A stretch of 64,000 nucleotides of DNA from a candidate division TM6 bacterium SOIL31 (GTDB lineage: Bacteria; Babelota; Babeliae; Babelales; Vermiphilaceae). How positions within the stretch are numbered: position 1 is the first letter of the stretch; each line of letters starts with the position of its first letter. The notes below the pieces were generated by a model. The model was not told the origin of the DNA and made no database searches. It worked only from the letters and a program-made list of their open reading frames with translations. Position numbers and translations under genes: made by a program. Below are positions 38,099-48,229 of the stretch, piece by piece. The stretch spans positions 1-64,000 of the forward strand of contig LDIY01000036.1 of NCBI GenBank assembly GCA_001468865.1, in the 5' to 3' direction.

Positions 38099-38110
38099 TA
38101 AGGATAATTT

Positions 38111-39820
38111 ATGAAAAAAAACAGTGGTGACTTATTAGTAGAACTGGGCCTCATTACTGCTCAGCAACTAGCAACGTGCCAGCAAGAGGCTGAAAAAACG
38201 AATACTCCGTTGCAGGAGTGTCTTATTGCAAAGAAATTTACAACTGATGAAGAAATAGCAAAAGCATATGCAAAATACTCAAATTTGCATTATGTGGATG
38301 CAGTTACTGATAAAACGGCAGACCTTGATCTTTTAGCAAAAGTTCCTTTGAAGTTTTTGCGTGATAATGAAGTTATGCCTGTCATGATTGATGGCAATAT
38401 TGTTATTTTGACTTCGAACCCTTTTGATTTTCAGCCACTTGATGAACTGAATATGCTCCTGGGTGGTAATACCCATTATGCCGTTGCGCCTCTTTCGGTG
38501 ATCATGAATGGTATCAACAGGTACTATCCTCTTGAAGGCACTGAGCGCATGATGAAAGAGCTTGAAGAAGAAGAGGAAGCACCTAAAGAAGTTGCATTTG
38601 AAGAGATAGAAGAAAAAGATATTCTTGGGATGGCAACAGAAGCTCCGATCATTAAATTGGTTAATAATATCTTTTTTCAAGCAGTTAAACGTGATGCATC
38701 TGATATTCATATTGAACCCTTTGAAAAAGAAATTCGCGTGCGATATCGTATTGATGGCGTTATGCATAATGTGATGAATCCACCTAAACGTATTCAAGGT
38801 GCATTAACATCTCGTATTAAAATTATGGCGCATCTTGATATTGCAGAAAAGCGAATTCCCCAAGATGGTAGAATTGCCATAAAAGTTGGTGATAAAGCGT
38901 ATGATATTCGTGTGTCAGTCTTGCCGGTGACTTTTGGTGAGCGTATAGTAATGCGTTTGCTTGATAAATCACGAACATTCACTGGATTGAAAGATATAGG
39001 TTTTAGTGAGCGTGATTTTAAAGTCATTGAAAATAATATCAGCAGACCGAATGGAATTATTTATGTCACCGGTCCGACCGGTTCTGGTAAAACGAGTACG
39101 CTCTATTCTATTTTAAACAAATTAAATACTCCAGAAGTTAATATTGTTACTGTTGAAGATCCCGTGGAATATCAGATGGCGGGCGTGGGTCAAGTTGGCG
39201 TGCGGGAAAAGGTTGGTCTTACTTTTGCAGCAGCACTTCGTTCTATTTTGCGTCAAGATCCTGATATTGTGATGATCGGGGAAACACGTGACCAAGAAAC
39301 GGCACAGATTGCGGTGCAAGCAGCGTTAACTGGACATCTAGTGCTCAGTACTTTACATACCAATAGTGCTCCTGCATCTATTACACGATTAATTGATATG
39401 GGTATTGAGCCGTTTTTAATTGCATCTTCCGTTTGCATGGTGGTTGCACAGCGATTGGTGCGTAAATTGTGCCCTCATTGTAAAAAAGTGTATCATCCGA
39501 ATGTGGAACTTCTTGAAAAAATTGGTGTTTCAGCTAAAGAAGCAAAAGAGATTAAATTTTATGAACCAGTTGGTTGCGATGAATGTAACCAAACGGGCTA
39601 CCGTGGACGGGTGGCAATCTTTGAAATTATGGAAATGACTCCTGCAATTGCAAAGTTAACGATGGAGCGTTCTGAAACCGGGGTTATTCGTGAGCAAGCG
39701 CTTAAAGATGGTATGATTCCATTGATTAAGGATGGTTTGCGCCGAATTAAAGATGGTTTAACAACAATTGAAGAAGTTCTTGCGGTTGCAACGGTTGAAC
39801 AAGATACGGTTGAGGAGTAA
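38111..39820 (+). CDS. pilB: type II/IV secretion ATPase (PilB/GspE-like)
   Basis: DIHIEPFEKEIRVRYRIDG, GPTGSGKTSTLYS, QDPDIVMIGETRDQETA, CPHCKK...CDECNQTGYRGR. Confidence 0.93.
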   Translation: MKKNSGDLLVELGLITAQQLATCQQEAEKTNTPLQECLIAKKFTTDEEIAKAYAKYSNLHYVDAVTDKTADLDLLAKVPLKFLRDNEVMPVMIDGNIVILTSNPFDFQPLDELNMLLGGNTHYAVAPLSVIMNGINRYYPLEGTERMMKELEEEEEAPKEVAFEEIEEKDILGMATEAPIIKLVNNIFFQAVKRDASDIHIEPFEKEIRVRYRIDGVMHNVMNPPKRIQGALTSRIKIMAHLDIAEKRIPQDGRIAIKVGDKAYDIRVSVLPVTFGERIVMRLLDKSRTFTGLKDIGFSERDFKVIENNISRPNGIIYVTGPTGSGKTSTLYSILNKLNTPEVNIVTVEDPVEYQMAGVGQVGVREKVGLTFAAALRSILRQDPDIVMIGETRDQETAQIAVQAALTGHLVLSTLHTNSAPASITRLIDMGIEPFLIASSVCMVVAQRLVRKLCPHCKKVYHPNVELLEKIGVSAKEAKEIKFYEPVGCDECNQTGYRGRVAIFEIMEMTPAIAKLTMERSETGVIREQALKDGMIPLIKDGLRRIKDGLTTIEEVLAVATVEQDTVEE

Positions 39821-39965
39821 ATTTTTTAGAAATATAATCTTTTCATGATTATGATCCTTCCAAGCATTAAGGTTTGGGAGGATTTTTTTATGTGAATGTG
39901 GTATATATATGCGCAAGAATTAAGACAGGAAATTTTTAAATGCAACCAATGTAGAGAGGATTAAG

Positions 39966-40223
39966 ATGATTTTAGTAAGAAAATTCTTCGCGGTATTTTT
40001 CTTGAGCATGAGTATAGTTTTGGGAGCAATAGGCATGGAAGCTTTTGTGGCTATCTTGAATAGCCGGGTAGAAGAAAATAAAAAGGATCAACCAAAAAAT
40101 ATAAGCGCTTATTCAGGGCAAAGGGATCAAACAAAAAATAAACAAGATCAGCCAATAGTGGTGCAAGGGGAATATGGAAGAACCGTGGAAATGGAGAAAA
40201 TTGATAAACGAGCAAAATTATAA
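39966..40223 (+). CDS. small exported protein
   Basis: signal peptide; charged Lys/Gln-rich mature part. Confidence 0.45.
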   Translation: MILVRKFFAVFFLSMSIVLGAIGMEAFVAILNSRVEENKKDQPKNISAYSGQRDQTKNKQDQPIVVQGEYGRTVEMEKIDKRAKL

Positions 40224-40232
40224 GTAAAAAAA

Positions 40233-41189
40233 TTGAGAGATGAAATGAACATACAAAAAATATTCCTTGGTATAGCATTGTATAACTCGTTGATATTTGG
40301 CGCGCAAAATAATGCTCTGGTAAACATACCCAATCAACAGCAGTGTGGTGGCATGAGTGCAAATTCTACCATACCCATTCCTTACCAGTTTGGAAAGATA
40401 TCACCTTCTACATTGAAACAACCAAAAAAAATCGGTTCTCAAAAGACTGCAGATGATTTTGCACACCAAAGAAAAACATTAGAAGATGCTGCTGAAAAAA
40501 CACTTTTTTTCAGACAGCAAAAAGCTAAGCCCATGGGTGAATATATAACTCAGAAATATATTGGAGAAGGTGAGAACCACTCATATCTCAGATCAGTAGT
40601 TGCACACATGGGATTTTGTGAATTGTGGCATTCACTAGATAGTTCAACTCAAACCTTGACTGAAATTTATCATTATTTTGAACCTTCTACCTGGACGCAG
40701 TTGAGAATATTCGATTTATTTTGTCCCACAAGTGTTTCTTATAATAATAGATTAGCAAATCTTTTAAACGGACTGATTACTCTAAAAAGAAAAAAATATT
40801 ACGTAGTTCCGGTATTTGTAACTCCTTGTTCAATAAATCTAAAAGGTTCAACACTCGATGAATTTTTTGATGAAAAGTTTTTGTTTCCTGAACTTCCAGC
40901 TCCCTTTCAACAATTTATACAAGGTCGAATTGAGGGAGAGTTTCCTCAGATTTGCATGTTTGATAAACCTGAATTGGTAAAAGGACACTCAACGACTTTT
41001 CTTATTTTATTCACTGCTTTGCAAAATAGTGCGGATAATGTTGAAGAGGTAAAATCATTTTTTACTTCAACGGCATTTCAAAAGCATGAAAAGGAAACTA
41101 ATTTTGCCTTAACCAAGCATATTAATAAAAATAAAAATAAAGATAATTTCTGGTGTATGTGGTTTGATATAGGCTGTAAAAATAAATAA
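40233..41189 (+). CDS. exported protein, tandem cluster member
   Basis: signal peptide; GSTLDEFFDEKFLFPELPAPFQQFI motif shared with downstream ORFs. Confidence 0.6.
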   Translation: MRDEMNIQKIFLGIALYNSLIFGAQNNALVNIPNQQQCGGMSANSTIPIPYQFGKISPSTLKQPKKIGSQKTADDFAHQRKTLEDAAEKTLFFRQQKAKPMGEYITQKYIGEGENHSYLRSVVAHMGFCELWHSLDSSTQTLTEIYHYFEPSTWTQLRIFDLFCPTSVSYNNRLANLLNGLITLKRKKYYVVPVFVTPCSINLKGSTLDEFFDEKFLFPELPAPFQQFIQGRIEGEFPQICMFDKPELVKGHSTTFLILFTALQNSADNVEEVKSFFTSTAFQKHEKETNFALTKHINKNKNKDNFWCMWFDIGCKNK

Positions 41190-41201
41190 TAAAGGAGTTG
41201 A

Positions 41202-41900
41202 TTGGTGATGAAGATACATCAGTGTTTTTTGTGGAACGTATTATTTTCGTTTTTTTGTGGATTTGCCATGGAGCAGGATGGAGCCATAGCAAATGTTCCT
41301 CAAGCGCAGAATGGCGTAATGAAATCCTCTGCGGGTTTACCCATCATGCATACGTTTTATCAAACAAAAGATGCGAGAGGTAATGGGATTTGTTATAGCA
41401 ATCGTACCGCATATAATATGCAGAAGTTTTTGGAGGATGCAGCTCATAAAGAAGTGTGTAAAACAAAAATGTTGATTAAGCGTATATGCGATCAGATTGA
41501 TAAAAATATTGGTCCCACAACTTGTTTTATTTTACCTTTTATTGATGTAGACGTGTGTTCAGCCTCACAAGAGAATGCGTATGCAATTAAAGAGTTACAA
41601 AAAATAGAATCATATGTTCCAGCGGGATGTTCGTCGCAAGCACTGTATCGTGCTTTAGCGAAAGAACATGTACATGTTGAATATCTTATAAATAGGCTTG
41701 CTAGGGTTGAAGCTGAACAGTTTGGAAGCGCAGCGGATGCTGAATTGAGCCTTAAAAAAGTTATTCCGGGATTATCGCAACCACTGAGTGAGCTTATCAA
41801 AAAAAGAGCACAAATAGTTGATAGAGAAAGAAGAGAGGTGAGCCCAGGAAAGCTTTTATATTTTGCTATGATGACTTTGATATTAGTGGTACTGAGCTAA
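41202..41900 (+). CDS. exported protein, tandem cluster member
   Basis: EDAAHKEVCKTKMLIKRICDQID and IPGLSQPLSELIKK shared with 43047..44258. Confidence 0.65.
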   Translation: MVMKIHQCFLWNVLFSFFCGFAMEQDGAIANVPQAQNGVMKSSAGLPIMHTFYQTKDARGNGICYSNRTAYNMQKFLEDAAHKEVCKTKMLIKRICDQIDKNIGPTTCFILPFIDVDVCSASQENAYAIKELQKIESYVPAGCSSQALYRALAKEHVHVEYLINRLARVEAEQFGSAADAELSLKKVIPGLSQPLSELIKKRAQIVDRERREVSPGKLLYFAMMTLILVVLS

Positions 41901-41922
41901 CAAAAAAAGGAGTTAATTTTTA

Positions 41923-43011
41923 ATGAAAAATTATTATGTATTAGTGGCGCTGATGAATAGCGCCTTTTTGTGTGCAATGGAATTGCATTCTGGGTTGAAG
42001 CAAGATGATCCCGTTGAAAATATTTGCTATGAAATTGATAAAAATATTTTAAAAATTGATCCTAACGCTTGGAACAAGCGAGTTATTGGTAGCTATGCTG
42101 CTTATTGCAAAAGACCTGAGTTTACTGGTAATCCAGAAAAGGTGATTAATTTGTTGGGTGAAGTAGAAAAATATGTTCCACAAGAACATCGCAATGATAC
42201 TGTTTTTCAAAAGCTGCAATCGCATTGGCTTGTGTATTATCTATTATGTGAGCTTGTGGCAGATAGAGTAAGGCAGCTAAATGCAGTCACCGGTTCTACT
42301 ATTGATGATCTTCTTGATGCGAATAAACTTATTCCTGGTTTATCATCCCAGATGAGTAGGTTTATTAATCAATCCGCACATTCTTCATATGCGCAATCAA
42401 GGTTATTAGATAAACCCGTTGATGAATTTAACTTTGGCAATGAAGACGAAGAAATTCATTATACGCATTTAAATGCGTGGGGAGCAGGCGAAGTTTATAT
42501 GTTAGTAGTGCCAAAAGAGGGTGCATGCGTGAATGGTATAACTCGTAACTCAAAACATCTCGTTTGGTCTCTAGAAAACGGGAAAGAAAATCAAGATCAT
42601 GCGCGGAAGATATTTCAGTTTCCGTTGAACGCTGGTGAACAAGAATGTTTTAAAGATCAATATATTGTAAATAATAATTATTTAATTGTTCTGGGTAATG
42701 CTGGACTTTCTGGAATTCATTTTGCAGTATCTCCGGTATTGGAATTAAATAAGACCGCCGCTGCAAAAAATCGTATGTGGAAGGGATCAGAAATATTTTT
42801 GTTCAAGAAGCCAACGCTCGCTTCTCGTTTGTGCCAAAAAGCTCTTTGGAATTGTAGTGAGAACCCGTATTGCAGTCGTAGCACTGATAAAGGGGAACTA
42901 GGAAAGTTAAGAGGTAGTAAAGCAGCTCAGGGTTTAAGAGGATTTGTGCAGGACAATCTTTTCATGAAGATTGATACAAGGATAGGTCTGACGTTAGAAG
43001 GGTGTAAGTGA
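41923..43011 (+). CDS. exported protein, tandem cluster member
   Basis: GSTIDDLLDANKLIPGLSSQMSRFI; LFKKPTLASRLCQKALWNC shared with 43047..44258. Confidence 0.65.
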   Translation: MKNYYVLVALMNSAFLCAMELHSGLKQDDPVENICYEIDKNILKIDPNAWNKRVIGSYAAYCKRPEFTGNPEKVINLLGEVEKYVPQEHRNDTVFQKLQSHWLVYYLLCELVADRVRQLNAVTGSTIDDLLDANKLIPGLSSQMSRFINQSAHSSYAQSRLLDKPVDEFNFGNEDEEIHYTHLNAWGAGEVYMLVVPKEGACVNGITRNSKHLVWSLENGKENQDHARKIFQFPLNAGEQECFKDQYIVNNNYLIVLGNAGLSGIHFAVSPVLELNKTAAAKNRMWKGSEIFLFKKPTLASRLCQKALWNCSENPYCSRSTDKGELGKLRGSKAAQGLRGFVQDNLFMKIDTRIGLTLEGCK

Positions 43012-43046
43012 AGAGTATAATTACGAAAAATTAAGGTAAAAAAATA

Positions 43047-44258
43047 ATGAATAAGAAAAAAATAACAATTGTAGCCAGCGCTTTATTTTTAAGCCCTCTT
43101 GGGGCGATGGAAAATGCTACCAATGGAACAGCAGTTGTTTCGGGGATTTCAGGCAATGGATTGCAATCAACGCACCATAATTCCGGACAACCTTCTTTGC
43201 ATCCTAGTCAAATGTCTACAGTTAATGAGAAAGTACCTGCAGAATATAATAAATCTTTAACACAAATTTTGGAGAATGAAGCCCATACGGAAGTATGTAA
43301 AACAAAGCTACTGGTTGAAATTCTTCGTGATCGGATTGATGAAGATTTGGGAGTTAAAAATAGTTGGTTCAGGCCACTAGTAGGTTCTTATGCAAGTTGG
43401 AGCAAGGCATCAACATTGGATACTCAGGGGGCGATCCAAGAATTAAAAAATATAGAATCATATGTGCAGGGAGAATGTTTTTCGCAACAGATATATCACG
43501 GTTTAGCTGAAAGACATGGATATGTTGGAGCTCTTGTGAATAAGCTTGTTCAGCATGAGATTGAACAGTTTAAAAATGTTAAAGGCTCTACTATCGATAC
43601 GGTGTTTGATTCACAGAGAAGAATTGGCGATTTATCACCAGCATTAATTGCCGCTATTAGGCAAAAAGTTAAGCCTGAAATATTTAATCATTTAGACCAT
43701 AGACTTGCTGACAATGAAATATTTTTTTCAGGACCAGATATACAGTTAACCCCATTGTGGGCAAAAAAGCGTGTGAATGTTGATGGAGGAATGTTGGTGA
43801 CGTCCATTGATAGCAAGTATGCAAAAAGTACTGATCTTGATGGCAACACGGTCATATGGGATTTGCAGAATGGATGTAACATAAATATTGATGATCGAGA
43901 TATTAAATGGGAAAGAAAAAGGTCTCGAGAAGAATATGATCCACATGCTGTTATTGATGCGGCAGATGAACACGCGATATTTACAGATGTTCGTTTTCAT
44001 TCACTACTTGCAAGTTATCCTCGTCACATAGATTTTGTTAAAAAGGAAGGTGCTGATGGCTATTTGATGGTATTATTTAAGCGACCAACAAAGGAATCGC
44101 GTTTGTGTCGTCAAGCGTTTTTAAATAGTTGTGGTAATAAGGAAGAATTGCATCAATTGCTTAATTCAAAAACATTCAAAAAAATAGAAGGTTTTCCTGC
44201 TACTAATCTTAAATTGTTGATTGATAAGGAATTGCAAAATATCCAATCAAAGCTCTAA
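43047..44258 (+). CDS. exported protein, tandem cluster member
   Basis: GSTIDTVFDSQRRIGDLSPALIAAI; LFKRPTKESRLCRQAFLNSC. Confidence 0.65.
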   Translation: MNKKKITIVASALFLSPLGAMENATNGTAVVSGISGNGLQSTHHNSGQPSLHPSQMSTVNEKVPAEYNKSLTQILENEAHTEVCKTKLLVEILRDRIDEDLGVKNSWFRPLVGSYASWSKASTLDTQGAIQELKNIESYVQGECFSQQIYHGLAERHGYVGALVNKLVQHEIEQFKNVKGSTIDTVFDSQRRIGDLSPALIAAIRQKVKPEIFNHLDHRLADNEIFFSGPDIQLTPLWAKKRVNVDGGMLVTSIDSKYAKSTDLDGNTVIWDLQNGCNINIDDRDIKWERKRSREEYDPHAVIDAADEHAIFTDVRFHSLLASYPRHIDFVKKEGADGYLMVLFKRPTKESRLCRQAFLNSCGNKEELHQLLNSKTFKKIEGFPATNLKLLIDKELQNIQSKL

Positions 44259-44261
44259 ATA

Positions 44262-44774
44262 ATGCATATGGTAAAAAAAGGTTTCACGTTGATTGAAGCG
44301 ATGGTGGTGATATGCTTAATTGCCTTGATGACAACATTGGGTATTATGCAGCTATCATTTTTAGATGCAACCATTACTCATGCAGAAGTGGATAAACTTG
44401 CTGCCGTGTGCTCTTATTTACAGCAAAAAGCGATTGCAACTAATACCGAACTGGTATTAGTATTTGATGAAGAACATAATGAATATCGCTGCGATACTAT
44501 GCATGAAAAGTTATCGCAGCGAATTTCTTTTGGTTCATTGCCGAATGTTCTGGGGCCTCCGGGATCTCCATCTCACAAAATTGAAAAAGCAATTACCTTT
44601 CCTAAATTTGAAATACATTTCTACCCAACCGGGATCATATCTTCGGGGACTGTTTATTTTGTGGATAAAAATAAACAATATATGTATGCGCTGAGTAATG
44701 CGGTTTCTCAATTTTCTTATTTGCGACTTTACCGTTATGATGGTAAGTGGAAATTAGTAGATACCAGTTCTTAA
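44262..44774 (+). CDS. type IV prepilin/GspH-like pseudopilin
   Basis: KKGFTLIEAMVVICLIALMTTLGIM prepilin N-terminus with +5 Glu. Confidence 0.88.
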   Translation: MHMVKKGFTLIEAMVVICLIALMTTLGIMQLSFLDATITHAEVDKLAAVCSYLQQKAIATNTELVLVFDEEHNEYRCDTMHEKLSQRISFGSLPNVLGPPGSPSHKIEKAITFPKFEIHFYPTGIISSGTVYFVDKNKQYMYALSNAVSQFSYLRLYRYDGKWKLVDTSS

Positions 44775-44783
44775 GTTGCAACC

Positions 44784-47534
44784 ATGTTCAAAAAAATAAT
44801 TCTCGGCATAATTCTTGGTATTTTTACCACCATTTTTTTGGCGCAATATGATGCATGGACGCATAAAAAAATAGTGCAGCTTATGCAAAAAGTTGCTCAT
44901 GAATCTCTTGGTGGTAATTTTTCTTGCGCGGTGCAATCGGTAAGTTTTTTTGCTCCTTCAATGATGTTGACTGATCTTGAAATGAATTCGATTGATCCTA
45001 ACGCATGGCAGTGGCGTTGCAAAAGATGTGAAATAACATGCTCTTGGCTGCAGCTATTTTTTAAAGGAATATTAGATCAGCACATTGTTATCGATGGTTA
45101 TGAATGCAAGTCATCCATTCAAGGTGATCGTCTTGCTATTGAACCTCATCTGATGGCCATGATGGCACAATCATTTTTACCTTTTTTGAGTGATTTAAAA
45201 TCGGTTGTTTTTAAAAATGGTTCTTTGTGCATCAATCATAATGCAACGCAGTCGCAATTATCCGTTAATTTTAATAGCTCTTCTTTGCGCATTGGCAAAC
45301 AGCTCAAGACAACCATGTCTATTGGAGATGGCAACCTGTTGCGAGAAAATAACATCTATGTTGAAAAAATTGCTCTTGATTTATCGTGTATTACGGAATA
45401 CGTGGCAAATTCATGTGATATGGGGTTGCACATGGCAGGAACATTCACGTTGCCACATATGGGAAACCAGGGAAGCTGTTATCTCACTGGAAGTTGGAAA
45501 TCTGATTGTGGAAGATTTTCCCTCCGTAATGCCTATAATTCTTTGATAATAGACCCTATTATCGTGACTGAGCGGGAAGTGCGGGTAAATGGACGTTTTC
45601 CTTTATCCTATGCAATCCAATGCATACGCAATTCATTAGCAGACCAAATCATACAAGGAACGGCTCATTTTTCCGCAAAAATGGCACGAGATGAAACAAA
45701 AAAAATTGATGGTCAGGTGGTAGTTGAAGATGTAAAAATGAATCGACATCATCTGTGTGATGTGGGGAAAGTTATTTTTGAAGGTTGCAATGATCAGTGG
45801 AAAACTCGTATTGCAATTAATCGTTATAACCAAGAATGTAAAGGAACGGGTTATTGGCAGGCGGGCGTTGGTGAAGGAGAGCTTTTTCTTAAAAATGTGA
45901 CTGATTTATCGGCAAAAATGTTTCCCTATTGGCGTATTAAACCGACTGATTTTCTTTTCCATTTGACAGCTCATCAGGGTGTTGCTAACGGTACGTATGA
46001 AACTGTGCTGAGCAACAGATTGAGCGCAATAACGCATAACTCGCGTGGCTCTTTTTCTTATGAGCACGATCAATTATCCGCGCAAGGAAATATTGATTCC
46101 GATAAATTCTCAATGGCTGCCACTATCTATCCTGAACTTGCATTACATCATTGTTCTTATAAAGATAAAGAAGAAAAATCGTTAATTGCGTTAAATGCAT
46201 CCGATGTCCTTCGACAAGCTCAGGATGAGCGGAAGAAGGATGGAGCAGAAACTCACCAAATTACCGGGTCAATATCGTTTCCTTTCATTCGTTCAATGAT
46301 TAATAGATTTTTCAATTATGATGTGCAAGGTGAAGGCAATTTAAACGTTGTTGCGCAACTTAAACCTACGCAAATTGTTGCTGATGTTGCGCTGCATGAA
46401 GCAACCATTCGTTTGCCACAAACGTATAATTTTATCGATGGTCTCAAAGCACATTGCGTGTATAACTTTGCAGATAAATCGGCAATAATAGAAAATGCGC
46501 ATATTTCTCTTCATACGGGAAAATTGCATTGTTTGCGCGCAACTACTTATTTTAATGAAGATGGTTCTTTGGTATTTATGCATGCACCGGTGCTTGTTGA
46601 TCGTTGTTTATTGAATGTTAAAAAAGATCTTTTTGCGCTTGTGTCAGGAAATTTGCTTTTTTCAAAAAAGGCATTGCTGCAACCATCGTGTGTGCAAGGA
46701 AATATTATTATTGATAAAGCGCGGTTAAAAGAAAATCTCTTTTCTGGTGTGATACAAAAACAACTTTTATCATATACGCATTCTGTTTTTGCTTTGCCCG
46801 ATGTACCGCTTTTTTGTGACATTGCTATTGAAACAAAATCTCATATTCATGTGGATACGGGGTTTTTCAAAACCGATGCACAAGTAAATTTGCGTGTTAA
46901 AAAAGAAATGCATGAACCAAGCGTGAGCGGTTCAATTTTACTGCATTCGGGAATGCTTAATTTTCCGTATAAACCGCTCTATATCTCCAAAGGAATCATT
47001 ACCTTTACTCCTGAGCAGTTGTTCGATCCGATTATAGAACTTGTCGCTCGCAATAAAATAAAAAAGTATGATGTTGCGTTGCAAATTGAAGGTTCCTTGC
47101 TGACGCATCATATCGCCCTTGATGCAACACCGCCGTTAACGGAAGAACAGATAGTAGGTCTTTTGCTTGTGGGAGCAGAAGAAAATTCTTTAAATAGTAT
47201 GATGCCGGCATTAATTGTGCATAATTTAAAGAGTCTTATTTTTAGTAATAACCAATCATCATTTTTTGATAAATATTTTAAACCGTTACTGGGTACCTTT
47301 AATATTAATCTCGTTCCGAGCTTTACCGATCAAACAGGGCGTGGTGGGTTGCGCGGTGCATTAGAAATTACGGTGGAAGATCGATGGCGTGCTGTTATTC
47401 AAAAAAACTTTAGTTTAACGGAAGATACCAAGTTTGAACTGGAATTTCTCTTTTCTGATGATATCACTTTCCGAGCTGTCCGTGATGAACGGCGTGATTT
47501 AGGAGGAGAGGTTGAAATGAGATGGAAATTTTAA
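44784..47534 (+). CDS. TamB/DUF490-like translocation/assembly module protein
   Basis: N-terminal TM, AsmA-like repeats, C-terminal SGSILLHSGMLNFPYKPLYISKGIITFTPEQLFDPIIELVA...EITVEDRWRAVIQKNFSLTEDTKFELEFLFSDDITFRAVRDERRDLGGEVEMRWKF. Confidence 0.8.
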   Translation: MFKKIILGIILGIFTTIFLAQYDAWTHKKIVQLMQKVAHESLGGNFSCAVQSVSFFAPSMMLTDLEMNSIDPNAWQWRCKRCEITCSWLQLFFKGILDQHIVIDGYECKSSIQGDRLAIEPHLMAMMAQSFLPFLSDLKSVVFKNGSLCINHNATQSQLSVNFNSSSLRIGKQLKTTMSIGDGNLLRENNIYVEKIALDLSCITEYVANSCDMGLHMAGTFTLPHMGNQGSCYLTGSWKSDCGRFSLRNAYNSLIIDPIIVTEREVRVNGRFPLSYAIQCIRNSLADQIIQGTAHFSAKMARDETKKIDGQVVVEDVKMNRHHLCDVGKVIFEGCNDQWKTRIAINRYNQECKGTGYWQAGVGEGELFLKNVTDLSAKMFPYWRIKPTDFLFHLTAHQGVANGTYETVLSNRLSAITHNSRGSFSYEHDQLSAQGNIDSDKFSMAATIYPELALHHCSYKDKEEKSLIALNASDVLRQAQDERKKDGAETHQITGSISFPFIRSMINRFFNYDVQGEGNLNVVAQLKPTQIVADVALHEATIRLPQTYNFIDGLKAHCVYNFADKSAIIENAHISLHTGKLHCLRATTYFNEDGSLVFMHAPVLVDRCLLNVKKDLFALVSGNLLFSKKALLQPSCVQGNIIIDKARLKENLFSGVIQKQLLSYTHSVFALPDVPLFCDIAIETKSHIHVDTGFFKTDAQVNLRVKKEMHEPSVSGSILLHSGMLNFPYKPLYISKGIITFTPEQLFDPIIELVARNKIKKYDVALQIEGSLLTHHIALDATPPLTEEQIVGLLLVGAEENSLNSMMPALIVHNLKSLIFSNNQSSFFDKYFKPLLGTFNINLVPSFTDQTGRGGLRGALEITVEDRWRAVIQKNFSLTEDTKFELEFLFSDDITFRAVRDERRDLGGEVEMRWKF

Positions 47535-47634
47535 AAGGGCGATCCAATACTGATCCTCTGGAGCCGATTGCTTATTTTGCCTTTATTGATATATTTATAA
47601 TTGAATAGCAAGATGAACAAAATAAAGAAATTTT

Positions 47635-48102
47635 ATGAAAAATATAGTAAAAATATTATTGGTGAGCGGAATGGCGTTTTCGACTGTGATGATGAATGCG
47701 CAAGAGGAACGCCTGAACTATGGACGTAATGTTATTAATAATTTCTACACGGAGTTAAAAGATTACCTAAAAAGTACACAACGAATTCCGTTGGGTTATG
47801 CTCATGAAGATCTTTATCGCAATTATTCGAGAAAATTAAGTAACCTAGCAGATGAGGATAAAAAACAGTTAGCTCAGGAGCATGTAGTAATAGCGCGTCG
47901 GGTATTTGATGAAGCTCTTGAGAATGGAACTAGTGATGATGATCTTAAAATTCTTGGATACGAAATTGATTGCATATCGTGTCGACTTGCTCCGATGCCT
48001 GATTGCCTTATTTTATTGGAAGATATTTTAACAGAACGTGGCAGAGAGGATCTCAAAAAAGCACTTCCTTCTTTATCTACAGATCATCAAAACAGTAAGT
48101 AA
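47635..48102 (+). CDS. hypothetical exported protein
   Basis: signal peptide. Confidence 0.55.
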   Translation: MKNIVKILLVSGMAFSTVMMNAQEERLNYGRNVINNFYTELKDYLKSTQRIPLGYAHEDLYRNYSRKLSNLADEDKKQLAQEHVVIARRVFDEALENGTSDDDLKILGYEIDCISCRLAPMPDCLILLEDILTERGREDLKKALPSLSTDHQNSK

Positions 48103-48124
48103 TTTTTTATCATACATATATTTC

Positions 48125-48173
48125 CGGCGGCCATTATTGAAAAATATTTTTTAATAGTGGCCGCCGGTTTTTT
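48125..48173. terminator. terminator hairpin
   Basis: CGGCGGCCATTATTGAAAAATATTTTTTAATAGTGGCCGCCGGTTTTTTT. Confidence 0.85.
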
Positions 48174-48229
48174 TGCATGCTTGCAATAGATCATTGTGCT
48201 GCGCCATACTTGTTCTGACGTTAAAAATG

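Noticed and set aside
38333-38797. 154-aa minus-strand ORF
   Set aside because: Antisense shadow of pilB
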